Shown piece by piece: positions 1 to 6,655 of a stretch of DNA of 14,427 bases. Where the stretch lies: NCBI GenBank assembly GCA_023263825.1, contig JALQUJ010000154.1, positions 1 to 14,427 on the forward strand, written 5' to 3'. How positions within the stretch are numbered: position 1 is the stretch's first letter; each line of letters starts with the position of its first letter. The notes under the pieces were generated by a model. That model saw only the letters and a program-made list of their open reading frames with translations. It was not told the origin of the DNA and did no database searches. Both the position numbers and the translations under genes were made by a program. This DNA is from Porticoccus sp. Lineage in GTDB: Bacteria; Pseudomonadota; Gammaproteobacteria; Pseudomonadales; Porticoccaceae.

Positions 1-1
1 G

Positions 2-2620
2 CAATATCTACGCATCAAGGCACAACACCCCAATGAGCTGGTGTTTTACCGGATGGGTGATTTCTACGAGCTGTTTTTTGATGACGCAAAAAAAGCTGCC
101 CAGTTAATGGATGTAACGCTAACAGCAAGAGGTAAGTCTGCTGGAAATCCCATACCCATGGCAGGTATTCCTTACCATGCCGCTGAAGGCTATTTAGCCA
201 AGTTAGTAAAACTTGGGGTGTCGGTTGCTATCTGTGAGCAAATCGGTGACCCCGCCACCAGTAAAGGACCATTAGAACGTGAAGTCGTTCGAGTCATTAC
301 TCCTGGCACTATCAGCGATGAAGCACTTCTCGATGAAAGACGAGACAACCTGCTCATAGCTGTTACTTACGGTAATCATTCATCTAAAAACCCCTCTTCT
401 AAAAATAGGTCATCAAGCCAAAATTTATCAGATATTACGACCTTCGGTATCGCCACACTTGATATCGGTAGTGGTCGTTTTTTAGTACTGGAAGTAGTGG
501 GTACCGAAAGTCTACAAAGTGAGCTACAACGCCTTAACCCTGCTGAATTACTTGTCAGTGAAGATTTTCCCGCTCCTGAAATTATTGAAGCCTACAAAGG
601 CGTTCGTTATAGACAGCCCTGGGAGTTCGAACAGGATACTGCCCTTCGTCACTTAACTGACCAGTTTGGCACCAAAGACCTTAATGGCTTTGGTTGTGAT
701 CATTTGCCACTCGCTCTTTCAGCAGCCGGCTGCCTGCTGCAATATGCACGTGAAACCCAACGTACTGCTTTGCCCCACATTCGTTCTATTAGCCATGAAA
801 ACCGCGATGACAGCGTTATCTTGGATGCAGCTACCCGGCGCAATTTAGAACTGGATACCAATTTAAACGGCGGTCAGGAAAATACCTTACTGTCGGTACT
901 GGATAACACCTCAACAGCCATGGGGAGCAGGCTGTTATGCCGCTGGATTAATCGGCCATTACGCAATTTAGATACACTACAAGGGCGACAACAAGCTGTC
1001 GCCGAATTACGCCTAAACTATTGTTATGAAACGCTCACCGATGAATTAAAGAACATTGGTGACATGGAGAGAATCCTCGGCCGTGTAGCATTACGATCTG
1101 CCCGCCCCCGAGATTTAACCCGATTAAGACAATCCCTAGCTGCCTTGCCTGTCATTCAATCCATTCTCTCAGGCTCAGATTCTTCACACATTCGGCAACT
1201 ATTAACTAATGCCTCAGAGTTTCCCGAAACTGTCGACTTACTCAATCGCGCAGTCATTGATAACCCACCTGTTGTTATTCGAGATGGCGGTGTTATTGCT
1301 GAAGGCTATGATACAGAGCTCGATGAGTTAAGAAATATCAGTAGTAATGCCGGACAGTTTTTGATCGATCTGGAAGAACGAGAAAAACAAAATACAGGCA
1401 TCAGCACCTTAAAAGTTGGCTACAACCGTGTACACGGTTACTTCATTGAAATATCACGTGCACAGTCTGACCAGGCACCAGCTGAATACATTCGGCGTCA
1501 AACACTAAAAAATGCTGAACGATTTATCACTCCCGAGCTAAAAGAGTTTGAAGACAAAGCCCTAAGCGCCAAAAGCCGCGCGCTCACCAGGGAAAAAGCC
1601 CTTTACGAAGCATTAGTAGAAATACTGAATGAACAACTGTTGCCACTGCAACAATGTGCGGCGGCTATTTCTGAACTGGATGTACTAACGAACCTGGCAG
1701 AACGAGCCGACAGCCTAAACCTCATGCCCGCCGAGCTGGTTGAGAAACCCGGTATTTTTGTCACTGACGGACGACACCCTGTAGTGGAACAAGTGCACGA
1801 CACACTCTTTGTTGCCAATGATCTCAAGCTTGATGAGCAGCGCCGTATGCTAGTGATTACAGGACCAAACATGGGCGGTAAATCTACCTATATGCGACAA
1901 GCAGCACTGATTGTTTTATTGGCGCATATCGGAAGCTGTGTCCCCGTACAAAATGCTTCTATTGGTTTAGTTGATCGAATTTTCACCCGTATTGGCTCAT
2001 CGGATGATTTAGCTGGTGGCCGCTCTACGTTTATGGTGGAAATGACTGAAACGGCAAACATCCTTCATAATGCCACCGAACGTAGCTTGGTATTAATGGA
2101 TGAAGTAGGCCGAGGTACCAGCACATTTGATGGTTTGTCATTGGCTTGGGCCTGTGCCGTTCAACTTGCAGAAAAAGTAAAAGCTTTTACCCTGTTTGCC
2201 ACTCACTATTTTGAGTTAACCAGCTTACCCGATAAAACACAGGGCGTTGCCAATGTCCATTTGGATGCCACTGAATATAACGATGATATTGTCTTCTTAC
2301 ACACCATTCAGGAAGGCCCCGCCAGCCAAAGCTATGGGATTCAAGTGGCAAAACTGGCAGGTATTCCCTCTGAAGTTATCACCCTGGCACGAAAAGAGTT
2401 AGCTAGCCTGGAAGCAGGCGCTCATCCCACGGTAAAGCCTTCAGGGACATCAAACAGTACTGCCGCATCAGAACCAGCACCTATCCAAAGTGAGCTATTT
2501 CCCGGCCCTATTGCCTCAGCTCTGCTCGATGCTCTCTCGGATGTTAACCCCGATGAATTAAGCCCTCGGGAAGCGCTAGAGACGCTCTATGCCTTGAAGA
2601 AACTGATTGGCAAAAATTGA
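2..2620 (+). CDS. mutS: DNA mismatch repair ATPase MutS (5' end outside window)
   Basis: MutS binds mismatched or looped bases and, with MutL, starts strand-specific repair. The frame is open from base 2, reading QYLRIKAQHPNEL before the GTG at 41, which matches the E. coli N-terminus; so the GTG is internal and only about 15 codons are missing. Visible parts in order: mismatch-reading Phe-x-Glu (Phe at 62-64, Glu at 68-70), connector domain, core and clamp, Walker A GPNMGGKST (1862-1888), Walker B/signature DEVGRGTS (2099-2122), ATHYFEL (2198-2218), a low-complexity Ser/Thr/Pro linker, a QSELF beta-clamp-binding peptide (2486-2500) and a C-terminal tetramer-forming tail ending in LKKLIGKN. 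The connector carries an unusual Ser/Asn/Lys-rich insertion (see the repeat at 380-424). All catalytic motifs are intact, so the gene is presumably functional. It is followed by fdxA, a neighbour pair known from Pseudomonas. Confidence 0.98.
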   Translation, partial: QYLRIKAQHPNELVFYRMGDFYELFFDDAKKAAQLMDVTLTARGKSAGNPIPMAGIPYHAAEGYLAKLVKLGVSVAICEQIGDPATSKGPLEREVVRVITPGTISDEALLDERRDNLLIAVTYGNHSSKNPSSKNRSSSQNLSDITTFGIATLDIGSGRFLVLEVVGTESLQSELQRLNPAELLVSEDFPAPEIIEAYKGVRYRQPWEFEQDTALRHLTDQFGTKDLNGFGCDHLPLALSAAGCLLQYARETQRTALPHIRSISHENRDDSVILDAATRRNLELDTNLNGGQENTLLSVLDNTSTAMGSRLLCRWINRPLRNLDTLQGRQQAVAELRLNYCYETLTDELKNIGDMERILGRVALRSARPRDLTRLRQSLAALPVIQSILSGSDSSHIRQLLTNASEFPETVDLLNRAVIDNPPVVIRDGGVIAEGYDTELDELRNISSNAGQFLIDLEEREKQNTGISTLKVGYNRVHGYFIEISRAQSDQAPAEYIRRQTLKNAERFITPELKEFEDKALSAKSRALTREKALYEALVEILNEQLLPLQQCAAAISELDVLTNLAERADSLNLMPAELVEKPGIFVTDGRHPVVEQVHDTLFVANDLKLDEQRRMLVITGPNMGGKSTYMRQAALIVLLAHIGSCVPVQNASIGLVDRIFTRIGSSDDLAGGRSTFMVEMTETANILHNATERSLVLMDEVGRGTSTFDGLSLAWACAVQLAEKVKAFTLFATHYFELTSLPDKTQGVANVHLDATEYNDDIVFLHTIQEGPASQSYGIQVAKLAGIPSEVITLARKELASLEAGAHPTVKPSGTSNSTAASEPAPIQSELFPGPIASALLDALSDVNPDELSPREALETLYALKKLIGKN
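380..424 (+). repeat. Three 15-base imperfect tandem units inside mutS
   Basis: Three consecutive in-frame units encode SSKNP, SSKNR and SSSQN. The first two share most bases, centred on TCTAAAAA; the third is more diverged. The stretch lies between the parts that align with E. coli NLLAAIW and FGYATLD in the MutS connector domain, where E. coli has only a few residues. It therefore looks like an expansion by slippage in a surface loop. The unit length is a multiple of three, so changes in copy number would keep the frame. Confidence 0.75.
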
Positions 2621-2670
2621 TTAAGAGCAAAAACCGAGCAAAGTAGTGCGTTATAGTTTGAATACGGGGT

Positions 2671-2699
2671 TTAAATAGGGGAATTGATTTCTGTATAAT
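2671..2699 (+). promoter_or_regulatory. Probable sigma-70 promoter of fdxA
   Basis: A perfect TATAAT lies at 2694-2699. The hexamer 17 bases upstream, TTAAAT at 2671-2676, matches the -35 consensus at only three positions. The predicted start near 2706 gives a leader of about 34 bases containing the fdxA ribosome site CGGAG at 2726-2730. It suggests that fdxA is transcribed separately from mutS, though no terminator is visible between the two genes, so read-through from mutS is also possible. Confidence 0.6.
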
Positions 2700-2739
2700 G
2701 CGCCGCTGTTGAAACACCTGCTTTACGGAGAGCACCTAC

Positions 2740-3063
2740 ATGACCTTCATCGTCGGCGAGAACTGCATCAAGTGCAAATACACAGATTGTGTGGAAGTTT
2801 GCCCGGTTGATTGCTTTTACGAAGGCCCCAATTTCCTGGTAATCCACCCGGATGAGTGTATTGACTGCGCACTCTGTGAACCAGAATGTCCTGCGGAAGC
2901 AATCTTTTCTGAGGACGAACTGCCAGAAGATCAACAAGTCTATTTGGAACTAAACACTGAGCTAGCTGAAGTGTGGCCAAATATAACTGAGAAGAAAGAA
3001 CCACTTCCCGATGCTGAAGAGTGGGATGGTGCACCGGACAAACTTCAACATTTGGAGCGTTAA
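2740..3063 (+). CDS. fdxA: Seven-iron ferredoxin FdxA ([3Fe-4S][4Fe-4S])
   Basis: Small cytoplasmic electron carrier of 107 residues, very close to Azotobacter vinelandii ferredoxin I, which has 106 residues after loss of Met. Counting Met as 1, cysteines lie at 9, 12, 17, 21, 25, 40, 43, 46 and 50. By analogy with FdI, 9, 17 and 50 hold the [3Fe-4S] cluster, and 21, 40, 43 and 46 the [4Fe-4S] cluster. The long C-terminal extension ending in KLQHLER, typical of this class and absent from small clostridial ferredoxins, is present. The ATG has the ribosome site CGGAG nine bases upstream. It has its own TATAAT promoter and is closed by a strong terminator, so it is probably a single-gene unit. 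Redox partners cannot be read from the sequence; FdI-type proteins have been linked to oxidative-stress responses. Confidence 0.97.
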   Translation: MTFIVGENCIKCKYTDCVEVCPVDCFYEGPNFLVIHPDECIDCALCEPECPAEAIFSEDELPEDQQVYLELNTELAEVWPNITEKKEPLPDAEEWDGAPDKLQHLER

Positions 3064-3105
3064 AGTCTAAACCGGCTTGTTATAAGAAAATCTTAAGTAC
3101 AAAAT

Positions 3106-3140
3106 AAAAAGGCCGTTGCTACAAAGCAACGGCTTTTTTT
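3106..3140. terminator. Bidirectional intrinsic terminator between fdxA and sppA
   Basis: A perfect 9-base-pair stem, GCCGTTGCT (3112-3120) and AGCAACGGC (3125-3133), closes a four-base ACAA loop. Seven T follow on the plus strand (3134-3140), giving a classic terminator for fdxA. On the minus strand the same stem is followed by five T (complement of 3106-3110), so it can also end the leftward sppA transcript, whose stop codon lies 39 bases upstream. Confidence 0.93.
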
Positions 3141-3171
3141 CTTTATTTAATTTACTGTGAACAGAAGATTG

Positions 3172-5025
3172 TTACTGGCCCTGACACTCAAAGCAATTTA
3201 AATACATACCTCTGGGATCATTGAATTGCGCCATAACTTCAACCTTTTTGCTAATACCATACAAGTGTGAAACCAAACTACTGGGCAACCAATTTTTTGG
3301 TACAGCAGACACCAAAGCACCTACCTGCCCATTGGCTATTTCTTGTAACAACTGTTCACGGAAATCCAAGGGTTGACTCACTTCCTCAACATCATATGTA
3401 TCCAGTTCGGCCAGCTCTGCCGCAGATTCAATGGCTTGTTTTAAACCACCCAATTCATCAACCAAACCCAACTCCAATGCTTTAGCACCAGTCCATACCC
3501 GCCCTTGGGCCACCTGGTGAATCTGATCTGTTGTACTCTCTGTCGCCTCAGCTACTATCGTTAAAAAACGGTCATAAACATGATCAACACCCGCCTGAAC
3601 GACCTGCTTTGCTTGAGGTGACATAGGCCGGTTCAATTGGTAAAAATCAGACAATGCGGTGGTACCCACTCCATCACTTTGCATACCCAATGCATCGAGG
3701 CTGTCCTCAAAGGTTGGAATAATGCCAAACACGCCAATAGAACCTGTAATAGTTGTTGGGCTGGCTAAAACTTCATCAGCGCCCATGGCAATCCAGTAAC
3801 CACCTGATGCGGCAACAGACCCCATAGAAACTACGACAGGTTTACCCTGTTGCTTGGTCAATAGTATTTCCTGTCGTATTACCTCAGAAGCAAAAGCACT
3901 GCCTCCTGGGCTGTCTACACGAAGCACCACCGCTTTAATCTGATCGTCTTCGCGAGCTTGTATAAATAATTCAGAAAGCGTGTCACTACCTACTGTGCCA
4001 GCAGGTTGTTCACCATCAAAAATAGCGCCTTTCGCAACGATAAGGCCAATTTTATTACCAGCCGAGTCCGTTTGAAGAGATTCCAAACGACGCTCATGGT
4101 TCAGATAACGGCCCACTTCAATTGCGTTATAACCACCCTCTTCACCGATACCTGCTAATTGCTTTAGCCGCGCCATCATCTGTGGGCGGGTTGAGAGCTT
4201 GTCGACCAAACCAGCTGATAATGCCAACGCTGCAGTGTCGCCATTATGGGCTGCTAATTTGCTACCCAAGTTATTGGCATAATCATTAATCGCATCAGCC
4301 GGTAAATCACGGAGTGCTTCAACCCTACTGGTGTAGACTGACCACAATGCATTGAGCCACTCAGTAGTATGCTCACGAGATGCTTCCGACATATTAGAGC
4401 GAGTAAATGGCTCAATGGCATCTTTATAGGTTCCCACTCGAAAAATATTGAGATGAATACGTAGTTTATCCAGCATTTCCTTGAGGTAGCTGTGGTAACT
4501 GCCATAACCAGTGAGCAGTACAGTACCCATGGGATTTAAATGAATTTCATCGGCATAGCTGGCCAAGTAATACTGTTCTTGGGTGTAATTGTCTCCGACA
4601 GCAACAATCGTTTTGCCACTGGCCTTAAATCTAGCCAGGGCATCACCGATATCTTCCAATTTGCTAATACCACCGCCAACCAGAAAGTCCAGTTCCATCA
4701 CCAGGCTGGTAATTCGCTCATCGTCAGCAGCTCGATCAATCGCCTCGATCAAATCATGAATCAGGGTTTCCGCATCGGCGGGGCTACTCTGTTCCAATAT
4801 TTGCGTTAATGGATCTACATAGGTTTTTTGTTCGACTAAAAAGCCTCCAGGTGCAACTTTCAACGCCGCATGCTCAGGCAATGGCTGTACATCCTTTTGT
4901 ACAAAGCTCATGATGACGGCAACCAGTATCAACACAAAAACAAGGTTCACCAGCACGCGAACGGCACTGAGGAGCCCCGCAATTAATCGAAAAAAACGTC
5001 GAATCAGACCTGGTTTTTCACTCAT
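3172..5025 (-). CDS. sppA: Signal peptide peptidase SppA, 67-kDa type (protease IV, family S49)
   Basis: Membrane-anchored serine protease that degrades cleaved signal peptides; it acts on the periplasmic side of the inner membrane. The protein has 617 residues, close to E. coli SppA (618), with one N-terminal membrane helix (about 21-43) and two tandem S49 domains. The catalytic lysine is in GTYKDAIEPF (Lys201) in the first domain, and the nucleophile in SVAASGGYW (Ser407) in the second, the Ser/Lys dyad split known from E. coli. The C-terminal tail holds a CxxC pair (Cys611, Cys614). I chose the ATG at 5025 because AGGA lies eight bases upstream; an ATG at 5034 is possible but has AGG directly against it. 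The start overlaps the end of the DUF2069 gene by eight bases (ATGAGTGA), suggesting coupled translation. Confidence 0.95.
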   Translation of the reverse strand: MSEKPGLIRRFFRLIAGLLSAVRVLVNLVFVLILVAVIMSFVQKDVQPLPEHAALKVAPGGFLVEQKTYVDPLTQILEQSSPADAETLIHDLIEAIDRAADDERITSLVMELDFLVGGGISKLEDIGDALARFKASGKTIVAVGDNYTQEQYYLASYADEIHLNPMGTVLLTGYGSYHSYLKEMLDKLRIHLNIFRVGTYKDAIEPFTRSNMSEASREHTTEWLNALWSVYTSRVEALRDLPADAINDYANNLGSKLAAHNGDTAALALSAGLVDKLSTRPQMMARLKQLAGIGEEGGYNAIEVGRYLNHERRLESLQTDSAGNKIGLIVAKGAIFDGEQPAGTVGSDTLSELFIQAREDDQIKAVVLRVDSPGGSAFASEVIRQEILLTKQQGKPVVVSMGSVAASGGYWIAMGADEVLASPTTITGSIGVFGIIPTFEDSLDALGMQSDGVGTTALSDFYQLNRPMSPQAKQVVQAGVDHVYDRFLTIVAEATESTTDQIHQVAQGRVWTGAKALELGLVDELGGLKQAIESAAELAELDTYDVEEVSQPLDFREQLLQEIANGQVGALVSAVPKNWLPSSLVSHLYGISKKVEVMAQFNDPRGMYLNCFECQGQ

Positions 5026-5392
5026 CGCTATCATCCTGATAAAGAGAATATTGTTTCCAGCGACTAAACATCATCGCAGCACTAAACAGTATCACCAATA
5101 AAACCAGCTCTGCCACATCTAGCAAATTGGCTGTAGGGGCAAATAAATTAGTTACCGTAACTACAAAATACAGCAAGGTCACAAAACAGAGCATCGAAAT
5201 CGTTTTGTAACGCTCAATATACAAGCCAGGCAGAAGAATTAATAATGGCAAAAAAGTAAAGATCATTAAGCTAAGCGGTGTTGATGACAAAAGCCCGTTT
5301 AACAATAATACGAGCAGAAATAAGATAAGACTACCCCAGGTTAACTGTCGGCCAATACGCAATTTTTTACCTAGATTGGGAATCACTTTCAT
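5018..5392 (-). CDS. DUF2069 family inner-membrane protein
   Basis: A 124-residue, strongly hydrophobic protein with about four membrane helices (near 17-35, 38-58, 65-85 and 91-109), a basic N-terminus (KKLRIGR) and an acidic C-terminal tail (DDSDE). Size, topology and position beside wrbA fit the DUF2069 family of gammaproteobacterial membrane proteins, whose function is unknown. The start is the first ATG in the frame; there is no good ribosome site within the usual distance (AGGA is about 14 bases upstream). The last codons overlap the sppA start, so the two proteins are likely made from one message. A role linked to SppA is only inference from that overlap. Confidence 0.85.
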   Translation of the reverse strand: MKVIPNLGKKLRIGRQLTWGSLILFLLVLLLNGLLSSTPLSLMIFTFLPLLILLPGLYIERYKTISMLCFVTLLYFVVTVTNLFAPTANLLDVAELVLLVILFSAAMMFSRWKQYSLYQDDSDE

Positions 5393-5410
5393 TGATGATA
5401 AAACGTCCTG

Positions 5411-5416
5411 ATTATA
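5411..5416 (-). promoter_or_regulatory. Possible -10 element for DUF2069-sppA
   Basis: Read leftward, the wrbA-DUF2069 gap holds a perfect TATAAT, about 18 bases before the DUF2069 start. No convincing -35 hexamer sits at the proper distance (CAGCGT at 17 bases). If used, it would give a very short leader of about 11 bases, which fits the lack of a Shine-Dalgarno site for DUF2069. It would let DUF2069-sppA be transcribed apart from wrbA. Confidence 0.35.
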
Positions 5417-5456
5417 TAAAGGTATGGTTACAAACGCTGTATCACATACGCTCGGT

Positions 5457-5479
5457 AATAGGCTCTATTAAATAGAGTC
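5457..5479. repeat. Overlapping inverted repeats at the wrbA stop codon
   Basis: CTCTATT-A-AATAGAG (5463-5477) is a perfect 7-base-pair palindrome around one base and contains the wrbA stop codon. A second arm, AATAG at 5457-5461, can instead pair with CTATT at 5465-5469, so two alternative hairpins are possible. No T-run follows on the minus strand, so it is not a standard intrinsic terminator. Confidence 0.4.
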
Positions 5480-6073
5480 CGACAATTTTGAAGTAAGTTC
5501 GGCAATGCGTTTACCTAGGGCAACACAAAGGTCTTCTTCTTCGCCACTAAGGCCAAGGCTACCATCTCCCGACTGATGTGACGCACCATATGGCGTGCCA
5601 CCCTTTGTTGTAGTATGAAGCGCCTTCTCACTATAAGGTAAACCCGCCAAAACCATCCCCTGATGCATGAGAGGCAACATCATGCTTAACAATGTTGTTT
5701 CCTGACCACCGTGTAACGATCCGGTTGATGTAAATACGGCTGCTGGTTTACCAATTAAATCACCGTTTAACCAAATGTCTCCAGTACTATCAAGAAAATA
5801 CTTAAGTGGAGCAGCCATATTACCGAAACGGGTTGGGCTACCAAGAATTAATCCTGAGCAATTTTTTAAGTCATCCTGGGTACAGTAAACATGTCCCTCT
5901 GCCGGTATATCAGGCTCAGTCGCTTCGCTATTAGCTGAAACTGCCGGCACTGTTCTTACCTTTGCCTCCAGTCCAACCTGCTCGATACCTTCAGCAATTT
6001 TTTCTGCCATGGCTTTTGTACTGCCGTAACGTGAGTAATACAACACCAAAATGTATGACGACATTAATGACAT
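5468..6073 (-). CDS. wrbA: NAD(P)H:quinone oxidoreductase WrbA (flavodoxin-like, type IV)
   Basis: FMN-dependent enzyme that reduces quinones by two electrons, avoiding semiquinone radicals; WrbA proteins are usually cytoplasmic tetramers. The 201 residues match the family length. FMN-binding segments are all visible: the phosphate loop YYSRYGSTKAM (12-22), GSPTRFGNMAAPLKYFLD (78-95), TSTGSLHGGQETT (115-127) and GGTPYGASH (158-166). The region around residues 45-60 is an Ala/Ser/Glu/Pro-rich loop. The ATG at 6073 has TGAGG nine bases upstream, which favours it over the second ATG at 6064. It lies 70 bases after the arsC-like gene on the same strand and may be co-transcribed; the gap contains a short tandem repeat. 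Confidence 0.94.
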   Translation of the reverse strand: MSLMSSYILVLYYSRYGSTKAMAEKIAEGIEQVGLEAKVRTVPAVSANSEATEPDIPAEGHVYCTQDDLKNCSGLILGSPTRFGNMAAPLKYFLDSTGDIWLNGDLIGKPAAVFTSTGSLHGGQETTLLSMMLPLMHQGMVLAGLPYSEKALHTTTKGGTPYGASHQSGDGSLGLSGEEEDLCVALGKRIAELTSKLSDSI

Positions 6074-6095
6074 TAAAAAAAGCCTCAGACTGTTT

Positions 6096-6145
6096 AACTA
6101 AATATCACTTAACTTAAAGATCACTTAACTAAAAATGACTCAACT
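6096..6145. repeat. Imperfect 15-16-base tandem repeat between arsC and wrbA
   Basis: The motif AACT recurs at 6096, 6111, 6127 and 6142 (spacing 15, 16, 15), with the fuller word TCACTTAACT repeated exactly at 6105-6114 and 6121-6130 and a variant TGACTCAACT at 6136-6145. The repeat fills most of the gap between the two genes and runs into the stop codon of the arsC-like gene. It may come from slippage; a role as protein-binding site is possible but unproven. Confidence 0.6.
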
Positions 6146-6488
6146 ACAGAATATCCAACACCTGTTCTGGTGGGCGACCCAAAGCCGCTTTACTACCATT
6201 AATAACGATGGGACGCTCAATCAACTTAGGGTGGGCAACCATGGCATCAATCAGTTGTTGATCACTCAGGCTGGTATCCGATAGATTATTTTCCTTGTAT
6301 GCATCTTCACCTTTGCGGAGTAATTGCCTGGGCGTAATACCCAGCTTTTGCAGTACGTTCGTCAAAGTTTCAGCTGAGGGAGGTGTTTCCAGATACAATA
6401 TAATTTCAGGGTCGATGCCACCCTCTTCCAGTAATGCTAGAGTTTGGCGAGATTTCGAGCAGCGGGGGTTGTGATAAATACTAACCAT
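6144..6488 (-). CDS. arsC: ArsC-family reductase (YfgD-like; arsenate reductase, glutaredoxin type)
   Basis: A 114-residue cytoplasmic thioredoxin-fold protein. The nucleophile Cys10 sits in YHNPRCSKSRQ, and three arginines, Arg58 (LLRKGE), Arg92 (ERPIV) and Arg105 (GRPPEQVL), align with Cys12, Arg60, Arg94 and Arg107 of plasmid R773 ArsC. The set needed for glutathione/glutaredoxin-linked arsenate reduction is thus present. Overall sequence and the ending GRPPEQVLDIL are closer to E. coli YfgD than to plasmid ArsC, and no arsR, arsB or acr3 gene is nearby. Its real substrate is therefore uncertain, and the arsC symbol is by family only. It is the first gene of the leftward group and faces the yihY gene across 167 bases. 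The ribosome site is weak (AAAG near the ATG). Confidence 0.88.
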   Translation of the reverse strand: MVSIYHNPRCSKSRQTLALLEEGGIDPEIILYLETPPSAETLTNVLQKLGITPRQLLRKGEDAYKENNLSDTSLSDQQLIDAMVAHPKLIERPIVINGSKAALGRPPEQVLDIL

Positions 6489-6525
6489 AATCTTTGTGTA
6501 AAATACCTTTATATGTGGTTTTAAA

Positions 6526-6560
6526 TTTAAGTTATCTAGATGTAAGCATCTAAACTTAAA
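6526..6560. promoter_or_regulatory. Long imperfect inverted repeat between divergent arsC and yihY
   Basis: TTTAAGTT (6526-6533) and TAGATG (6537-6542) pair with CATCTA (6547-6552) and AACTTAAA (6553-6560), giving 14 paired bases with a TAAG loop and a three-base ATC bulge in the left arm. It sits centrally in the divergent gap, so it could be an operator or a leader hairpin for either gene. Just beyond it, ATACATG occurs twice with a 15-base period (6584-6590 and 6599-6605). No strong sigma-70 promoter could be named here. Confidence 0.45.
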
Positions 6561-6655
6561 CTGTCTAAAAGATGTTGTATAGAATACATGCCGTTTTCAT
6601 ACATGTCGCTCTAAAGAAACACATTTTAGCGGCAAATTAGTTACCGGGGCCAGGA

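Noticed and set aside
41..43. GTG as the mutS start codon
   Set aside because: The frame is open to base 2 and the residues before it match the MutS N-terminus, so the gene begins left of the window.
2671..3034. Two open frames on the minus strand opposite fdxA (2671-2937 and 2768-3034)
   Set aside because: They lie over a highly conserved ferredoxin gene, have no recognisable product, and look like frame shadows.
6144..6488. Arsenic resistance operon
   Set aside because: Only a YfgD-like ArsC-family gene is present; no regulator or arsenite pump lies nearby.
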